The translations under genes were made by a program, and so were the position numbers. From Flavobacteriales bacterium (lineage in GTDB: Bacteria > Bacteroidota > Bacteroidia > Flavobacteriales_F > PHOS-HE28): 64,000 nucleotides of DNA. The stretch's first letter is position 1, and the number at the start of each line of letters is the position of its first letter. The notes beneath the pieces are model-generated. The model saw only the letters and a list, made by a program, of their open reading frames with translations, was not told the origin of the DNA and made no database searches. The stretch covers positions 124,001-188,000 of the forward strand of contig JADJCS010000007.1 in assembly GCA_016703105.1 (NCBI GenBank). Direction: 5' to 3'. This document shows, one piece after another, positions 1-9,307 of the stretch.

Positions 1-1
1 C

Positions 2-787
2 AGCACCCTACAGCGGTTCGAAGTACAACCGGACCGGTTCTCACGCGACCTGGGTGTCATGGATAGCGATCTGGACAACCAGGGGGTCGCCTACGAAGCG
101 GGCAATTGGTTCCATGTCCTGAGCTTCGATCAAACGCTTTACGCGATCGAGATCGCGCTGAGCGCTCGTACCGACCCCGGGGTCTTCGTCAAGGGAGTGC
201 TGTACGATCAGGCTCGGAATTTCGTGATGGAGACCGAAGCGTATGAGGTACACAATGGTGACCTGAACACCTTGGGAGGGTCGACCTACCTCTGCCTGCC
301 GCTGATAAGTCCGGTCCCATTGCTGGAGGAACAAGACTATCTGGTGACCGCCGCACATTTCGGTGGCCCGCTGGAAGTGTGGGTCGCGACCAGTGGCACC
401 AGTACACCCCTTACCTCGTTACTACTGGACGGTGCGCAGAACAATTGGTTCTATATCCAACAGACCCCGATGGTCCGCATGAACCTCGACCCCACCGCGA
501 GCGTAGTGGAACAGCGGGCATCCCAACACGCTCTCCAAGCCGCACCATCCGTCTTCGAAGAGAGCACGGTCATCCGCTTCGAACTTCCCTCCGCGGCACG
601 GACCACCTGGCAACTCACGGATGTATCCGGACGGATCATCGCCGACGGGGACCTGGGCGTTCGGGCCGCTGGGCAACATTCACTCGAACTGAGCGGCTCC
701 GATCTCGCTCCCGGGGCATACCTCTTCACACTCTTGGACCAGGGTACACGTTCCACGCTACGCATCGTGCGCAACGGGGTGCGTTAG
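2..787 (+). CDS. T9SS-secreted protein, C-terminal part (5' end outside window)
   Basis: The reading frame is open from base 2, so the start lies upstream of the window. The visible 261 residues end in a Type IX secretion C-terminal sorting domain: a beta-rich stretch of about 80 residues with the usual LTDVSGR and GAYLFTL elements and a basic tail. The middle resembles the same region of the next three genes (a jelly-roll-like segment ending in WFYIQQTPMVRMNL), so it is the first of four tandem paralogues. Known for the family: such proteins cross the outer membrane by T9SS and are anchored or released. The function of the cargo is unknown. Confidence 0.8.
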   Translation, partial: STLQRFEVQPDRFSRDLGVMDSDLDNQGVAYEAGNWFHVLSFDQTLYAIEIALSARTDPGVFVKGVLYDQARNFVMETEAYEVHNGDLNTLGGSTYLCLPLISPVPLLEEQDYLVTAAHFGGPLEVWVATSGTSTPLTSLLLDGAQNNWFYIQQTPMVRMNLDPTASVVEQRASQHALQAAPSVFEESTVIRFELPSAARTTWQLTDVSGRIIADGDLGVRAAGQHSLELSGSDLAPGAYLFTLLDQGTRSTLRIVRNGVR

Positions 788-872
788 CGCACGTGATATC
801 CTTCCTGGCGCGAAGCCTCCGCGATCGCGGGGGCTTCGCTGTGTTCTGACCGGCAGCCGCTGGTGGTCCCGC

Positions 873-880
873 TATCTTTG
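873..880 (+). promoter_or_regulatory. Bacteroidetes -7 element TATCTTTG
   Basis: TATCTTTG matches the Bacteroidetes -7 consensus TAnnTTTG and ends 6 bases before the ATG at 887. It implies a very short or absent leader and decides the start of the downstream secreted protein. Confidence 0.6.
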
Positions 881-886
881 CCGCCC

Positions 887-2647
887 ATGTTCGCATTCGC
901 TCTGCGTGCCCGCACGCTCCTTCTTCCTTCCGTCCTGTACCTTTTTACCGCGCACTTCACCCTCGCCCAGACGTGCGTGTTGGAAGAGTCCTTTGGTGGC
1001 GTTGGATTTCCGGTCGGTTGGGACGTGGGCGCACCGGTGGAACAGCAGGATGCGAACGGCAATGGCTTGGGCACCTTCAGCGCAGCTTGGACCATTGGCA
1101 CCAGTGCGGAGGCCAATGCAGGCGGTTATTTCCCCGTACCGGATGGGCCACCGGACAACCGCTTCGTTATGGCGAACGATGACGCACCACCATGCAATTG
1201 CGCCATGTCGTCCGTGAGGTTAACAACACCTGTAGTGGACCTATCCATCGTGAACAACAGCCTCTTGGACCTGCGCTATTTCCTTGACGGTGCGTTCGGG
1301 GCGGACAGCGCCTGGGTGGAAGCGTCCACCAACAATGTGGATTGGACGTGGTTGGCGGCCTTGCCCGTCAGCGGTTCCACTTGGGCGTGGGCTAGCGTTG
1401 ATCTGAGCACCTACGATGGACAGAACGCGGTGAACGTACGGTTCAGCTGGAGCGACAATGGTGCGTGGGCCTCGGGTTTCGCGCTGGACGATGTGTGCGT
1501 GCGCGGTGCGGTCGACCACGACCTGGCAATGGAACAACAGTTCGTGGGTGACCCGCACGCATCGGCCTTCAACCCCGCGACCCGTAGCCTGGGATATGAT
1601 CAGGTACCCTTGCAGCAAGCCCCCCCATTGATCGTAGCGGGTGCGGTAAGGAACCGCGGCCACGTGGCGCTATTCAATGTGACGCTCAAGGCAGATGTGT
1701 CTTTAGGAGGAGTTCCCCAAGGGACCTGGACCAGCGACACAATTCCATTCCTCGAAGCTGGTGCGCGCGATACCCTTACCATCCAAACCGATTGGGCGCC
1801 CGCTTCGATCGGGAACGTGGAGATAGCGTACCTCGCGGAGAGCGGTGGCAGTGAAGACCTGCCGGGCGACGAAACCGCCCAACACCAATTCCAGGTCACC
1901 GGACCGGGTTGGGCTGATGGCGATGGAGCGATGGCTTTACGTAACGCCCCCACCGAAGGCGGGATCCATCGTGCGGGCCGACCATATTTGGCCGGTTGCC
2001 GGTACGAGCTCGGCACACAGGACCAAGTCTACGGTCTCACCGTTCGGCTAGCGGATGGATCCTACCCCGGCGCGATGATCGCGGGTCTGCTGCTTGACGG
2101 AGCCCTTCAAGTGCTTGCGAGCACGGACACACTCACCGTTACAACGGACGAGATCGCGGAGGGACTCGCAGGTGGGTGGACCTTCCTAGGGTTCGCCGCA
2201 CCGATCGAAGTGGCCGGGGAGGACCTTTGGGCCGTGATGGAGCAATTACCTGACAGCGGACAAGTCGTGTTGGCTTCCACAGGCGCCGCAGTGCCGGGAA
2301 GCGCGATACTCTGGGACGAGGACGAGCAGGTATGGAATTATCCATCCCGGGCTCCGTTGGTCCGGATGCATCTCGCACCCGTAGCGGTCGGGCGGGAGGA
2401 ACCCTTGAACTGGAGCGCCGACTGCGAGATCGCGCCCAACCCCGCCGTGGGGACCATGACCGTATCCACCCCTTGGCCTGTGGAAAGGATGGACATAGTG
2501 GGAACCGACGGGCGCCTTTTCATAAGCCTGCCAGGCAACGGCATCATCCAACGGATCGATGTCAGCGCCTGGCCACAAGGGCTCTATCTGGTCCAATGCA
2601 CCGGTCCTGCTGGGCACATGAGCGCGCGCGTGTTGGTGGCACACTGA
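887..2647 (+). CDS. T9SS-secreted protein, tandem paralogue 2
   Basis: 586 residues. The ATG at 887 is chosen because it opens a signal peptide (basic start, hydrophobic core, cleavage near AQ at about residue 28) and lies just after a -7 element; the longer frame from 863 would place the promoter inside the gene. Order: signal peptide, a carbohydrate-binding-like beta-sandwich (about 30-210), a CARDB/Ig-like segment (about 215-340), a conserved cargo domain shared with its neighbours (about 345-510) and a C-terminal sorting domain (about 520-586). Likely exported to the cell surface by T9SS. No catalytic motif is visible; an adhesive or structural role is only inferred. Confidence 0.8.
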   Translation: MFAFALRARTLLLPSVLYLFTAHFTLAQTCVLEESFGGVGFPVGWDVGAPVEQQDANGNGLGTFSAAWTIGTSAEANAGGYFPVPDGPPDNRFVMANDDAPPCNCAMSSVRLTTPVVDLSIVNNSLLDLRYFLDGAFGADSAWVEASTNNVDWTWLAALPVSGSTWAWASVDLSTYDGQNAVNVRFSWSDNGAWASGFALDDVCVRGAVDHDLAMEQQFVGDPHASAFNPATRSLGYDQVPLQQAPPLIVAGAVRNRGHVALFNVTLKADVSLGGVPQGTWTSDTIPFLEAGARDTLTIQTDWAPASIGNVEIAYLAESGGSEDLPGDETAQHQFQVTGPGWADGDGAMALRNAPTEGGIHRAGRPYLAGCRYELGTQDQVYGLTVRLADGSYPGAMIAGLLLDGALQVLASTDTLTVTTDEIAEGLAGGWTFLGFAAPIEVAGEDLWAVMEQLPDSGQVVLASTGAAVPGSAILWDEDEQVWNYPSRAPLVRMHLAPVAVGREEPLNWSADCEIAPNPAVGTMTVSTPWPVERMDIVGTDGRLFISLPGNGIIQRIDVSAWPQGLYLVQCTGPAGHMSARVLVAH

Positions 2648-2749
2648 GCGCGGGATGGGATGGGTGGTTGTGCGCCCTTTGAGGAACGGTCGTGCTCCGA
2701 GCAGCGTGCTTCCTATCTTGTGCGTCCTAAAAAAGAAAACCCTCTAACC

Positions 2750-4702
2750 ATGGTCTCTCGATACACCCTAACACTCCCGTTAATGGGCCTGGCTTTGGCC
2801 GCCACCGCCCAGTCGGTCATCCAACCGATCTCCCGGCCGTCGACCTATTCGAAACACACCCCGGTTTCCACGCCGATCGCTCGGGCCAAAGGCGGACCGA
2901 TCTTCTCCGAGGACTTCGCCAATGGTCTCACCGGCAACAACGGTGTTGGGGCTTGGACCACCAGCGGACCCGATGCCACGGTCTGGGCCTTTGATACGGA
3001 TGGCCCCAGCGGTGATCTGGCGAATTCGGATGATGATTTCGGCAGCACCACCCTGGCCAATGGCTTCATGATCTTCGACGTGAACCTGAGCAACAACGGT
3101 TGCGACGACATCAACATCCCTTGCGTGGGTCGCAAAGGCTACTTGGAGTCTCCGATCCTGGATCTAACCGCCACGCCTTATGTGACGTTGAACTTCGAAC
3201 ACATGTTCCGGCACTGCTGCAACTTCGAGTTCGAGCCATTCGTGGACATCAGCACGGATGGCGGCGGCACTTACCCCAACCGCATATCCGTACTCGACGG
3301 ACTGGAGCGCAATGACCGCATGCCTACCACGTTGAAGGAACTTCCCTTGGGCGCCTATATCGTTGGAGCACCCTCCAACGTGCGCATCCGTTTCGGTTGG
3401 GAAGGTGATGCCGCTGATGCCAACGGCCAATACGCAACCCATTACTACTGGAGCGTTGACGACATCTCCCTGGTACTTACACCCCAGAACGATCTGAAAT
3501 GCAACGAGGGCTTCCTGGCCCAAACCAACGTGAGTTATGACGACCTCGTGGCCCGGAACCTGGAATACACCATCAACACATTGGAGCAGTCCAGCCCGCT
3601 CATCGTAGGCGCGACGGTATTGAACAATGGCAGCGCGGCACAATCCAACGTTACCGTTGAGGCCACGATCACCCAGAACGGCACTGTGGTGGGAACTTAC
3701 ACCAGCGCACCTTATCCTGTTCTCGCACCGAACCAACTTGACTCGATCTACATCGTTACGGGTTGGACCCCGAACCAGGTCGGCAACGTGGAGGTCAGCC
3801 TGAGCGTCAGCTCGGATTCGACCGATGTGGACGTGAGCGATAACACCGTCGATCGTTCGTTCCGTACCACTGGTCCTAGCGGACCGGAGGGCTGGAACAC
3901 CATGGGACATGATGCCGGTCTGAACAGTGGTGATTTCTTCCGGATCGGGACGAACCAACAGCTGCAAGGGATCGGGCACAAGTATGAGATCGACAACGCC
4001 GGAAGCCTGGCCTATGGTCTGAGCACCTTCTTCGTGGATGGCACGACGCTGGGCGCCTTGGTAACCGCCGAACTGTATACTGACGACGGTACGGATCTGA
4101 CCTTGATGGCCGCCAGTGATCTGTTCACCATCGAGTCATTTCACCTCAGCGGCGCTGGGGATAGCGTACCCGTGTTCATTCCGTTCGATGCGATCGCCAG
4201 CGATCCCAATCCGATCCCGCTCGCGCTGGACCCGGCACTGGACTACTGGGCGCTGATCAGCAATGGGGGGAGTGATACGGTGAACATCGCTACGAACGGG
4301 TCGGTGGCCCGGGGCGGCTTGGTATCCTTGGTTACTGCCAGCGGCCAACTCACCCAATACGTCGGGGAGGGCAACCCGGCCGTGCTGGTCCGTTTGGTTA
4401 TGGCCGCCAACGATGTCTCCGTGCCTGAGATCGCAGGGACCAACGCGATGCTGGGACAGAACATGCCTAACCCGGCGCACCTGAGCACCACCATTCCCTT
4501 CGAGTTGGAGCGTTCCGCCAAAACCACCTTGGAAGTGCGTGACATGAGCGGCAAGCTGGTCCGCACCCTGAACCTCGGTGATCGAGGCATCGGTACGCAC
4601 CGGGTCACTCTGAACACCGCTGACCTGATGAGCGGTGTGTATTTCTACACCCTGCAGGCAGGCGGCGATCGCCAGAGCAAGCGCATGGTGGTGATGCATT
4701 GA
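2750..4702 (+). CDS. T9SS-secreted protein, tandem paralogue 3
   Basis: 650 residues. The ATG at 2750 opens a signal peptide ending ATAQ; an upstream in-frame start at 2660 would add about 30 hydrophilic residues before it and is rejected. The architecture equals the neighbouring paralogues: N-terminal beta-sandwich with FSEDFANG, an Ig/CARDB-like repeat (PLIVGATVLNNG), a cargo domain with FFVDGTTLG, and a C-terminal sorting domain with VRDMSGKLVRTL and SGVYFYTL. An AT-rich TATCTTG lies about 30 bp upstream as a possible -7 element. A strong terminator follows. Surface or released protein; biochemical function unknown. Confidence 0.82.
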   Translation: MVSRYTLTLPLMGLALAATAQSVIQPISRPSTYSKHTPVSTPIARAKGGPIFSEDFANGLTGNNGVGAWTTSGPDATVWAFDTDGPSGDLANSDDDFGSTTLANGFMIFDVNLSNNGCDDINIPCVGRKGYLESPILDLTATPYVTLNFEHMFRHCCNFEFEPFVDISTDGGGTYPNRISVLDGLERNDRMPTTLKELPLGAYIVGAPSNVRIRFGWEGDAADANGQYATHYYWSVDDISLVLTPQNDLKCNEGFLAQTNVSYDDLVARNLEYTINTLEQSSPLIVGATVLNNGSAAQSNVTVEATITQNGTVVGTYTSAPYPVLAPNQLDSIYIVTGWTPNQVGNVEVSLSVSSDSTDVDVSDNTVDRSFRTTGPSGPEGWNTMGHDAGLNSGDFFRIGTNQQLQGIGHKYEIDNAGSLAYGLSTFFVDGTTLGALVTAELYTDDGTDLTLMAASDLFTIESFHLSGAGDSVPVFIPFDAIASDPNPIPLALDPALDYWALISNGGSDTVNIATNGSVARGGLVSLVTASGQLTQYVGEGNPAVLVRLVMAANDVSVPEIAGTNAMLGQNMPNPAHLSTTIPFELERSAKTTLEVRDMSGKLVRTLNLGDRGIGTHRVTLNTADLMSGVYFYTLQAGGDRQSKRMVVMH

Positions 4703-4726
4703 TCCCACTATAGCTCCTTCTTCCGG

Positions 4727-4757
4727 AAAACCCGGTCCGCAATGGACCGGGTTTTTT
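4727..4757 (+). terminator. Rho-independent terminator
   Basis: A 12-bp perfect stem (AAAACCCGGTCC / GGACCGGGTTTT) with a 5-base loop, running into a T tract. It lies 25 bp after the stop of the 2750-4702 gene and separates it from the next paralogue, so the tandem genes are probably transcribed separately. Confidence 0.9.
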
Positions 4758-4863
4758 GTTCTGTACGGGGTGGTCCGACCAACACCATTCCTGCGTTCCG
4801 TCACACGCAGAGCATCCGCAGCGCCTGTACGATCGCAACTTTCAGGGCACTTAACCCCTTGTC

Positions 4864-6750
4864 ATGAACAGACCGTACACCCTGGCCCTCGTGCTCCTGG
4901 CCCTGCCGGCAGTAGCGCAATACGAACGTGCGCAAACCCTCGCGCGCAATGGCGTCGCCCTTCTACAACGCCCGACCGCTGTTGCGTTGAACACAAACAC
5001 CGCGCAAGCGCGAGGCTCATCCTATTATACCGAGGATTTCGATGCCGGCCTGAACGGATGGACGGTAACCACACCTGTGGGTACGGTGGATTGGAAGTGG
5101 ACCGATGCGGGCCCTGGCCCCACCACCAGTCTATACCCCGTGCCTCCGCTGACCACCAGCACCCCGACGGGTTGGGTCATCGTGGACGACGACTTCGAAG
5201 GACTGAGCGGCCAACCGACGGAGACCTCGCTGGTATCCCCGATCATCGATCTGAGCGCAGCGCCTACCCCCTTGAAACTGGAATTCGACCAGTACTTCCA
5301 GGAGTTCAACAACGATACCACCTATGTGGGCGTTAGCACGGACGGCGGCTCGAACTGGAACGAGGTGCGCATCAACGATGGTGTCGGGCGCGTGGGGCGT
5401 CCCAACCCCGAGGTGGTGGAGTTGAACATCGCCCCGCTCATCAACGGAGGGAACCAGGCCAATGTGCAACTGCGGTTCCGGTACACGAGCGTGTGGGATT
5501 ATGGCTGGCAGGTGGACAATATCCGGATCATCGACCTACCGGACAACGATCTGGCACTGCAGGAGAGCTTCCTTTCACAGGCTGATCTCACGTACGAAGA
5601 TCTGGACGGACGCAACCTGGAGTACAGCTTTCTGCCGTTGGAGCAAGTTGATGACCTTGTGGTGGGGGCCATGGTGCGCAACATCGGTGCGGCCACACAA
5701 ACGAACATCACTTTGCAAGCCGAAGTATTCGTTGACGGAGTAAGCGCAGGTACCTACACCAGTGGGAGCATGGGCCAGTTGAACACCAACGAGGCCGATT
5801 CCTTCTTCTTCAACACGGGATGGAGCGCTACTGCCGCCTGGCGCGTGCGCGTGGCCCTGAACGTTACGGCCGATGCGGCCGATGACGACCCCTCCGACAA
5901 CGCTTCCGAACGACGCTTCCGGGTGACCGATATCAACAATGAGTTCAGCTCCTGGGGACAGGATGGCAACAGCGCGAGCAACACCTACTATCCTATAGGC
6001 ACCAACCAAACGAGCAAAGCGATCGGACACAAGTTCGAGCCCGTGGCCAACGGGAGCGTAGCGTTCGGCGTGGGGGTCGGGCTGCTGGAAGGGACGACCG
6101 TAGGCAGCCTGGTCAACGTGGAGCTCTGGCGGGACGACGGCACGAACCTGGAGCAGATCGCCCTCAGTGAACTGTTCGAGATCCAAAGCCACCATTTGAA
6201 CGGAGATGGAGATAGCATCATCGTGAACATCCCGTTCGATGCCGCCCTGAGCACAGAGCCCGTCCCGGTGGTGATCGATACCGATTTCGACTACATCGCG
6301 TTCGTTCACAATCCCGCCACCGATTCGATACGCCTCGCCACAAGCGGACCGATGGGCCGCGGTGGGTTGTGGGGCATCAATTCCAGCGATGATGGCCTGG
6401 TCCAATACATCGGCGAAGGGAACGCGGCGGCCATGGTACGGCTGTACCTGGCGAACATGCCCGTGGGCATCAGTGAGGCGGTGGTGGGCGGTACAACGCT
6501 CGGGTCCCCTGCGCCGAACCCCGCGATCGATCGCACCCGCATCCCTTACACGATGAATACCGGCGAGCGCATCACCCTGGCGGTGACCGATGCGATGGGC
6601 AAGCATGTGTTGACCCAGGACCTGGGGTTCCAGCCGGTCGGACCGAACAGCGTGGAGTTGGACGTGACGCGTTGGGCCTCGGGGTCCTACGTGTTCACCT
6701 TGACTGGTGAGCGCACTTGGCGCAGCGGCCAACTGACGGTGGCGCATTGA
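4864..6750 (+). CDS. T9SS-secreted protein, tandem paralogue 4
   Basis: 628 residues starting with a clear signal peptide (LALVLLALPAVAQ). Same domain order as the two preceding genes: beta-sandwich (YTEDFDAGLNGW start, about 50-215), Ig/CARDB-like segment (about 230-340), conserved cargo domain with GVGLLEGTTVGSLVNVEL (about 360-540) and a T9SS sorting domain whose last lines are SGSYVFTL and a VAH end. Closest in layout to the 2750-4702 gene, so the two arose by local duplication. Own transcription unit between two terminators. Function unknown; cell-surface cargo. Confidence 0.82.
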   Translation: MNRPYTLALVLLALPAVAQYERAQTLARNGVALLQRPTAVALNTNTAQARGSSYYTEDFDAGLNGWTVTTPVGTVDWKWTDAGPGPTTSLYPVPPLTTSTPTGWVIVDDDFEGLSGQPTETSLVSPIIDLSAAPTPLKLEFDQYFQEFNNDTTYVGVSTDGGSNWNEVRINDGVGRVGRPNPEVVELNIAPLINGGNQANVQLRFRYTSVWDYGWQVDNIRIIDLPDNDLALQESFLSQADLTYEDLDGRNLEYSFLPLEQVDDLVVGAMVRNIGAATQTNITLQAEVFVDGVSAGTYTSGSMGQLNTNEADSFFFNTGWSATAAWRVRVALNVTADAADDDPSDNASERRFRVTDINNEFSSWGQDGNSASNTYYPIGTNQTSKAIGHKFEPVANGSVAFGVGVGLLEGTTVGSLVNVELWRDDGTNLEQIALSELFEIQSHHLNGDGDSIIVNIPFDAALSTEPVPVVIDTDFDYIAFVHNPATDSIRLATSGPMGRGGLWGINSSDDGLVQYIGEGNAAAMVRLYLANMPVGISEAVVGGTTLGSPAPNPAIDRTRIPYTMNTGERITLAVTDAMGKHVLTQDLGFQPVGPNSVELDVTRWASGSYVFTLTGERTWRSGQLTVAH

Positions 6751-6769
6751 TGGACTTTCGTTCTGAAGA

Positions 6770-6806
6770 GAGCCCCCCCTGGCCACAGGCCAAGGGGGGC
6801 TCCTTT
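6770..6806 (+). terminator. Rho-independent terminator
   Basis: Stem GAGCCCCCC...TGGCC / GGCCA...GGGGGGCTC with a 3-base loop and one internal mismatch, followed by CTTT. It ends the T9SS paralogue cluster and lies 31 bp from the convergent end of mlaF, so it may serve both strands. Confidence 0.8.
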
Positions 6807-6837
6807 ATGACCAGCTTGGTCGAAAGTGGCGTCCGGC

Positions 6838-7596
6838 TCAGTTCCCCATGTGCTTGCGGGCCTGGCGCATCAGGTCGCTCGCGAAGATGAAGTCGTTCAG
6901 TTCCTGGTTCTCCGACATGAGCAACTCCTCCCGGCTCCCGTGCCACCAGTTGCGACCGTCGTGTAGGAAGAGGATGTTCTGCCCCGTGCCCATCACCGAG
7001 TTCATGTCGTGGGTGATGACGATCGTGGTAGTGTTGAACTCCTGGGTCAGTTCCAGGATCAATTCATCGATCAAGATCGAGGTTTGCGGATCGAGGCCGC
7101 TGTTGGGTTCGTCGCAGAACAGGTATTTGGGGTTCATGGCGATCGCCCTCGCGATACCCACCCGTTTCTGCATGCCACCGCTCAACTCGGAGGGAAAAAG
7201 CTTGTCCTTGTCGACGATGTTCACGCGTTCCAAGCATGACCTGGCGCGGTCGGTCATCTCGGCCATGCTCATACGAGCGAACATCTTCAGGGGGAACATC
7301 ACATTGTCCAGAACGCTCATGGAATCGAACAACGCACTGCTCTGGAACAGCATGCCGATCTCCTGTCGGATCACGCGTTTCTCCTCCAATTGCAGTTCGT
7401 GGAAGGAGCGACCGTCATAGAGCACGCGACCCTCATCGGGCTTGTAGAGGCCCACGATGCATTTGGCCAGCACGCTTTTGCCACTACCGCTCTTGCCGAT
7501 GATCTGGTTCACCAGACCCTTCTGGAACGTGGCCGTGATGTCCGTGATCACTTGCACCTCCCCGAAGCGCTTGCTCACCCCTTGCACTTCGATCAT
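6838..7596 (-). CDS. mlaF: ABC transporter ATPase, MlaF-type (phospholipid trafficking)
   Basis: 252 residues from the ATG at 7596 (MIEVQGVSKRFG). Walker A GKSGSGKSVLAK, signature LSGGMQKRVGIARA, Walker B YLFCDEPNSGLDP and the switch histidine in ITHDM are all present, so the ATPase should be active. Known family role: MlaF powers the MlaFEDB complex that moves phospholipids between inner and outer membrane and keeps outer-membrane lipid asymmetry. It overlaps the end of mlaE by 4 bases, as expected for a translationally coupled permease-ATPase pair. An in-frame extension up to 7800 is only readthrough of the mlaE region. Confidence 0.93.
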   Translation of the reverse strand: MIEVQGVSKRFGEVQVITDITATFQKGLVNQIIGKSGSGKSVLAKCIVGLYKPDEGRVLYDGRSFHELQLEEKRVIRQEIGMLFQSSALFDSMSVLDNVMFPLKMFARMSMAEMTDRARSCLERVNIVDKDKLFPSELSGGMQKRVGIARAIAMNPKYLFCDEPNSGLDPQTSILIDELILELTQEFNTTTIVITHDMNSVMGTGQNILFLHDGRNWWHGSREELLMSENQELNDFIFASDLMRQARKHMGN

Positions 7597-8332
7597 ACGA
7601 GCAGGAGCTGGGTAAGCATGTAGTTGGCGATCAGGATCACGATGCTGCTGAACACCACGGCCGTAGTGCTGCTGCGCCCTACCTCCAACGCGCCCCCCTG
7701 GGTGAAGTACCCATGGTAGGCCGCTACACTGGTGATGGCGAACGCAAAAACCACGGTTTTGATCAGCGCGTAGGTGACCGTGAACGGGTCGAAATCCCAC
7801 TGAAGGCCTGAGATGTACTCATTTGGGGAAACCACGCCTGTGGCCACGCAGACCACCCACCCCCGAAAATGCTCAGGAACATGCTGATCACGATCAGGAA
7901 CGGATTGATGAGCATGGCCGCGATGATCTTAGGCAGGATCAAGTAACCAGCGCTGTTCACGCCCATGATGTCCAACGCATCGATCTGCTCCTTCACGCGC
8001 ATGGTCCCGATCTCCGCAGCGATACTGGACCCCACCTTTCCGGCCAGGATCAGGGAGATGATCGTGGGACTGAACTCCAGGATGACGCTTTGGCGGGCGG
8101 TGAAGCCCACCACATAGCGTGGTATCCAAGCCGCGTCGATATTGCTCGCCGTCTGGATCGTGATCACCGCCCCCATGAACACCGAAAGGAGGGCTACGAT
8201 GCCTAAGCTCTTGACCCCCAGCAGGTCGACCTCTTCAACAGTGCGCTTCGCATAAAGCGATAGCCGTTCCGGCCTGCTGAAAACCTGGCCCAGCAGCTGG
8301 AAATAACGCCCGATATGAAAGAGGATGTCCAT
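7593..8332 (-). CDS. mlaE: ABC transporter permease MlaE, apparent frameshift near 7861
   Basis: Read in two frames, the product is a complete MlaE/YrbE permease. The first frame runs from the ATG at 8332 (MDILFHIG) to about 7861 with the conserved EIGTMRVKEQIDAL loop; the second continues with WVVCVATGVVSPNEYISGLQ and ends at 7593. The join is a run of five G (minus strand) where six would keep the family sequence FGGWVV in frame. Either the gene is broken or one base is missing from the assembly; the intact partner mlaF favours a sequencing error. A second possible ATG at 8362 is rejected because a -7 element lies between it and 8332. Confidence 0.85.
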
Positions 8333-8347
8333 GCGACCCGATCGGGG

Positions 8348-8355
8348 CGAAAATA
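8348..8355 (-). promoter_or_regulatory. -7 element TATTTTCG of mlaEF
   Basis: On the minus strand TATTTTCG fits the Bacteroidetes TAnnTTCG/TTTG element, 15 bases upstream of the mlaE ATG at 8332. It argues for the shorter MlaE start. Confidence 0.5.
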
Positions 8356-8411
8356 GGTCCATCCCCGTGAACAGGGGTGTGTTGACAACCTCACCGAAAG
8401 GCCTGTTCCGC

Positions 8412-8419
8412 TACATTTG
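8412..8419 (+). promoter_or_regulatory. -7 element TACATTTG
   Basis: Exact match to TAnnTTTG, 6 bases before the ATG of the small lipoprotein at 8426; it is divergent from the mlaEF promoter. Confidence 0.6.
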
Positions 8420-8425
8420 CCCGCC

Positions 8426-8644
8426 ATGGAATTCCAGCCCCTCGCGCGATCGATGCCTCTGGTGCTGGGGATCCTTCTGGCCTTGCTCCCGGTGCTTGAA
8501 GGTTGCGCGACGCAGCCCCGACATGTCACCAAACATAAACGGGGCAGGAAGTGCGATTGTCCGAAGTGGAACCACGCTCCGCACCAAGGGCCGCGGTCTT
8601 GGGGCGAGCACGCGGACCTCGGTGCGAAGGAATTTGTGAAGTGA
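8426..8644 (+). CDS. Small lipoprotein with CDCPKW motif
   Basis: 72 residues. A hydrophobic signal (residues 9-26) runs into a lipobox ending in LEGC, so residue 27 should be lipidated and the mature protein is only about 46 residues. The mature part is basic and carries RKCDCPKW, a motif I have seen in other tiny Bacteroidetes lipoproteins of unknown role. The start is fixed by the -7 element at 8412-8419. It lies 6 bp before the SprT-like gene and is probably cotranscribed with it. Function unknown. Confidence 0.65.
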   Translation: MEFQPLARSMPLVLGILLALLPVLEGCATQPRHVTKHKRGRKCDCPKWNHAPHQGPRSWGEHADLGAKEFVK

Positions 8645-8650
8645 CACCGC

Positions 8651-9283
8651 ATGCGCTTTTCGACCGACCTCGACCGGCTCCGTCAACACCTCCCAGCGGC
8701 CGCCTATCCAGCGGTGCTGTCCTGGTTGCGCCGCAATCCGGTACTGGTGCGTGTGAGCGCACCAAGGGCTACCAAGCTCGGTGATTTTCGCAGCGCTACG
8801 CGGAGCCTTCCGCATCGTGTGAGCGTGAACGCGGACCTGAACAAGTACGCCTTCCTGGTCACCTTGGTCCATGAGTTCGCGCATTACAGTACACACGCCA
8901 AAACCCGGCGCTGGACCCGACCCCACGGCCCCATCTGGAAAGAGGAATACTGGCGACTGATGCGCCCCTTTATGAGCCGCGAGGTCTTCCCGGCGGATGT
9001 GCTGCACGCCCTTGAGCACCATCTCCACGATGCGCCAGCGAGCAGTTGCACGGACCATGACCTGATGCGCATGTTGCGCCGCTACGATCGTGACCCCCGG
9101 CCCTACTTGGAAGAACTCGCGGAACAGACCGTTTTCCGTTTCAACCACCGGCTTTTCGTCAAGGGGCCACAATTGCGCAAACGGTACAAGTGCCGGTGCC
9201 TCAACGATCGCCGAACCTATTTCATCGACCCACTGGCCGAAGTGCATGTGGAACAACCTGTTCCCACACGCCGCGCCTCCTAA
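8651..9283 (+). CDS. SprT-like zinc metalloprotease-fold protein
   Basis: 210 residues. The zinc-binding HEFAH motif is at about residues 76-80, and HGPIWKEEYW at about 95-104 supplies the third ligand region of the SprT family. A C-terminal segment with KRYKCRCL and Tyr-Phe-Ile looks like the zinc-ribbon-like tail of SprT proteins, although only two cysteines are seen. Family members resemble the SPRTN protease domain; activity here is inferred. It is followed 24 bp later by manC, an order I recognise from other Flavobacteriales. Confidence 0.85.
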   Translation: MRFSTDLDRLRQHLPAAAYPAVLSWLRRNPVLVRVSAPRATKLGDFRSATRSLPHRVSVNADLNKYAFLVTLVHEFAHYSTHAKTRRWTRPHGPIWKEEYWRLMRPFMSREVFPADVLHALEHHLHDAPASSCTDHDLMRMLRRYDRDPRPYLEELAEQTVFRFNHRLFVKGPQLRKRYKCRCLNDRRTYFIDPLAEVHVEQPVPTRRAS

Positions 9284-9307
9284 GGCAGCCGGTCCATACT
9301 TCAGCGG

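Noticed and set aside
8377..8395. TTGA-CAACC-TCAC near the mlaE/lipoprotein promoters as a ninth CRP-type site
   Set aside because: The half-sites are separated by five bases, not six, and the first half-site lacks GTGA; it also lies off the regulon spacing.
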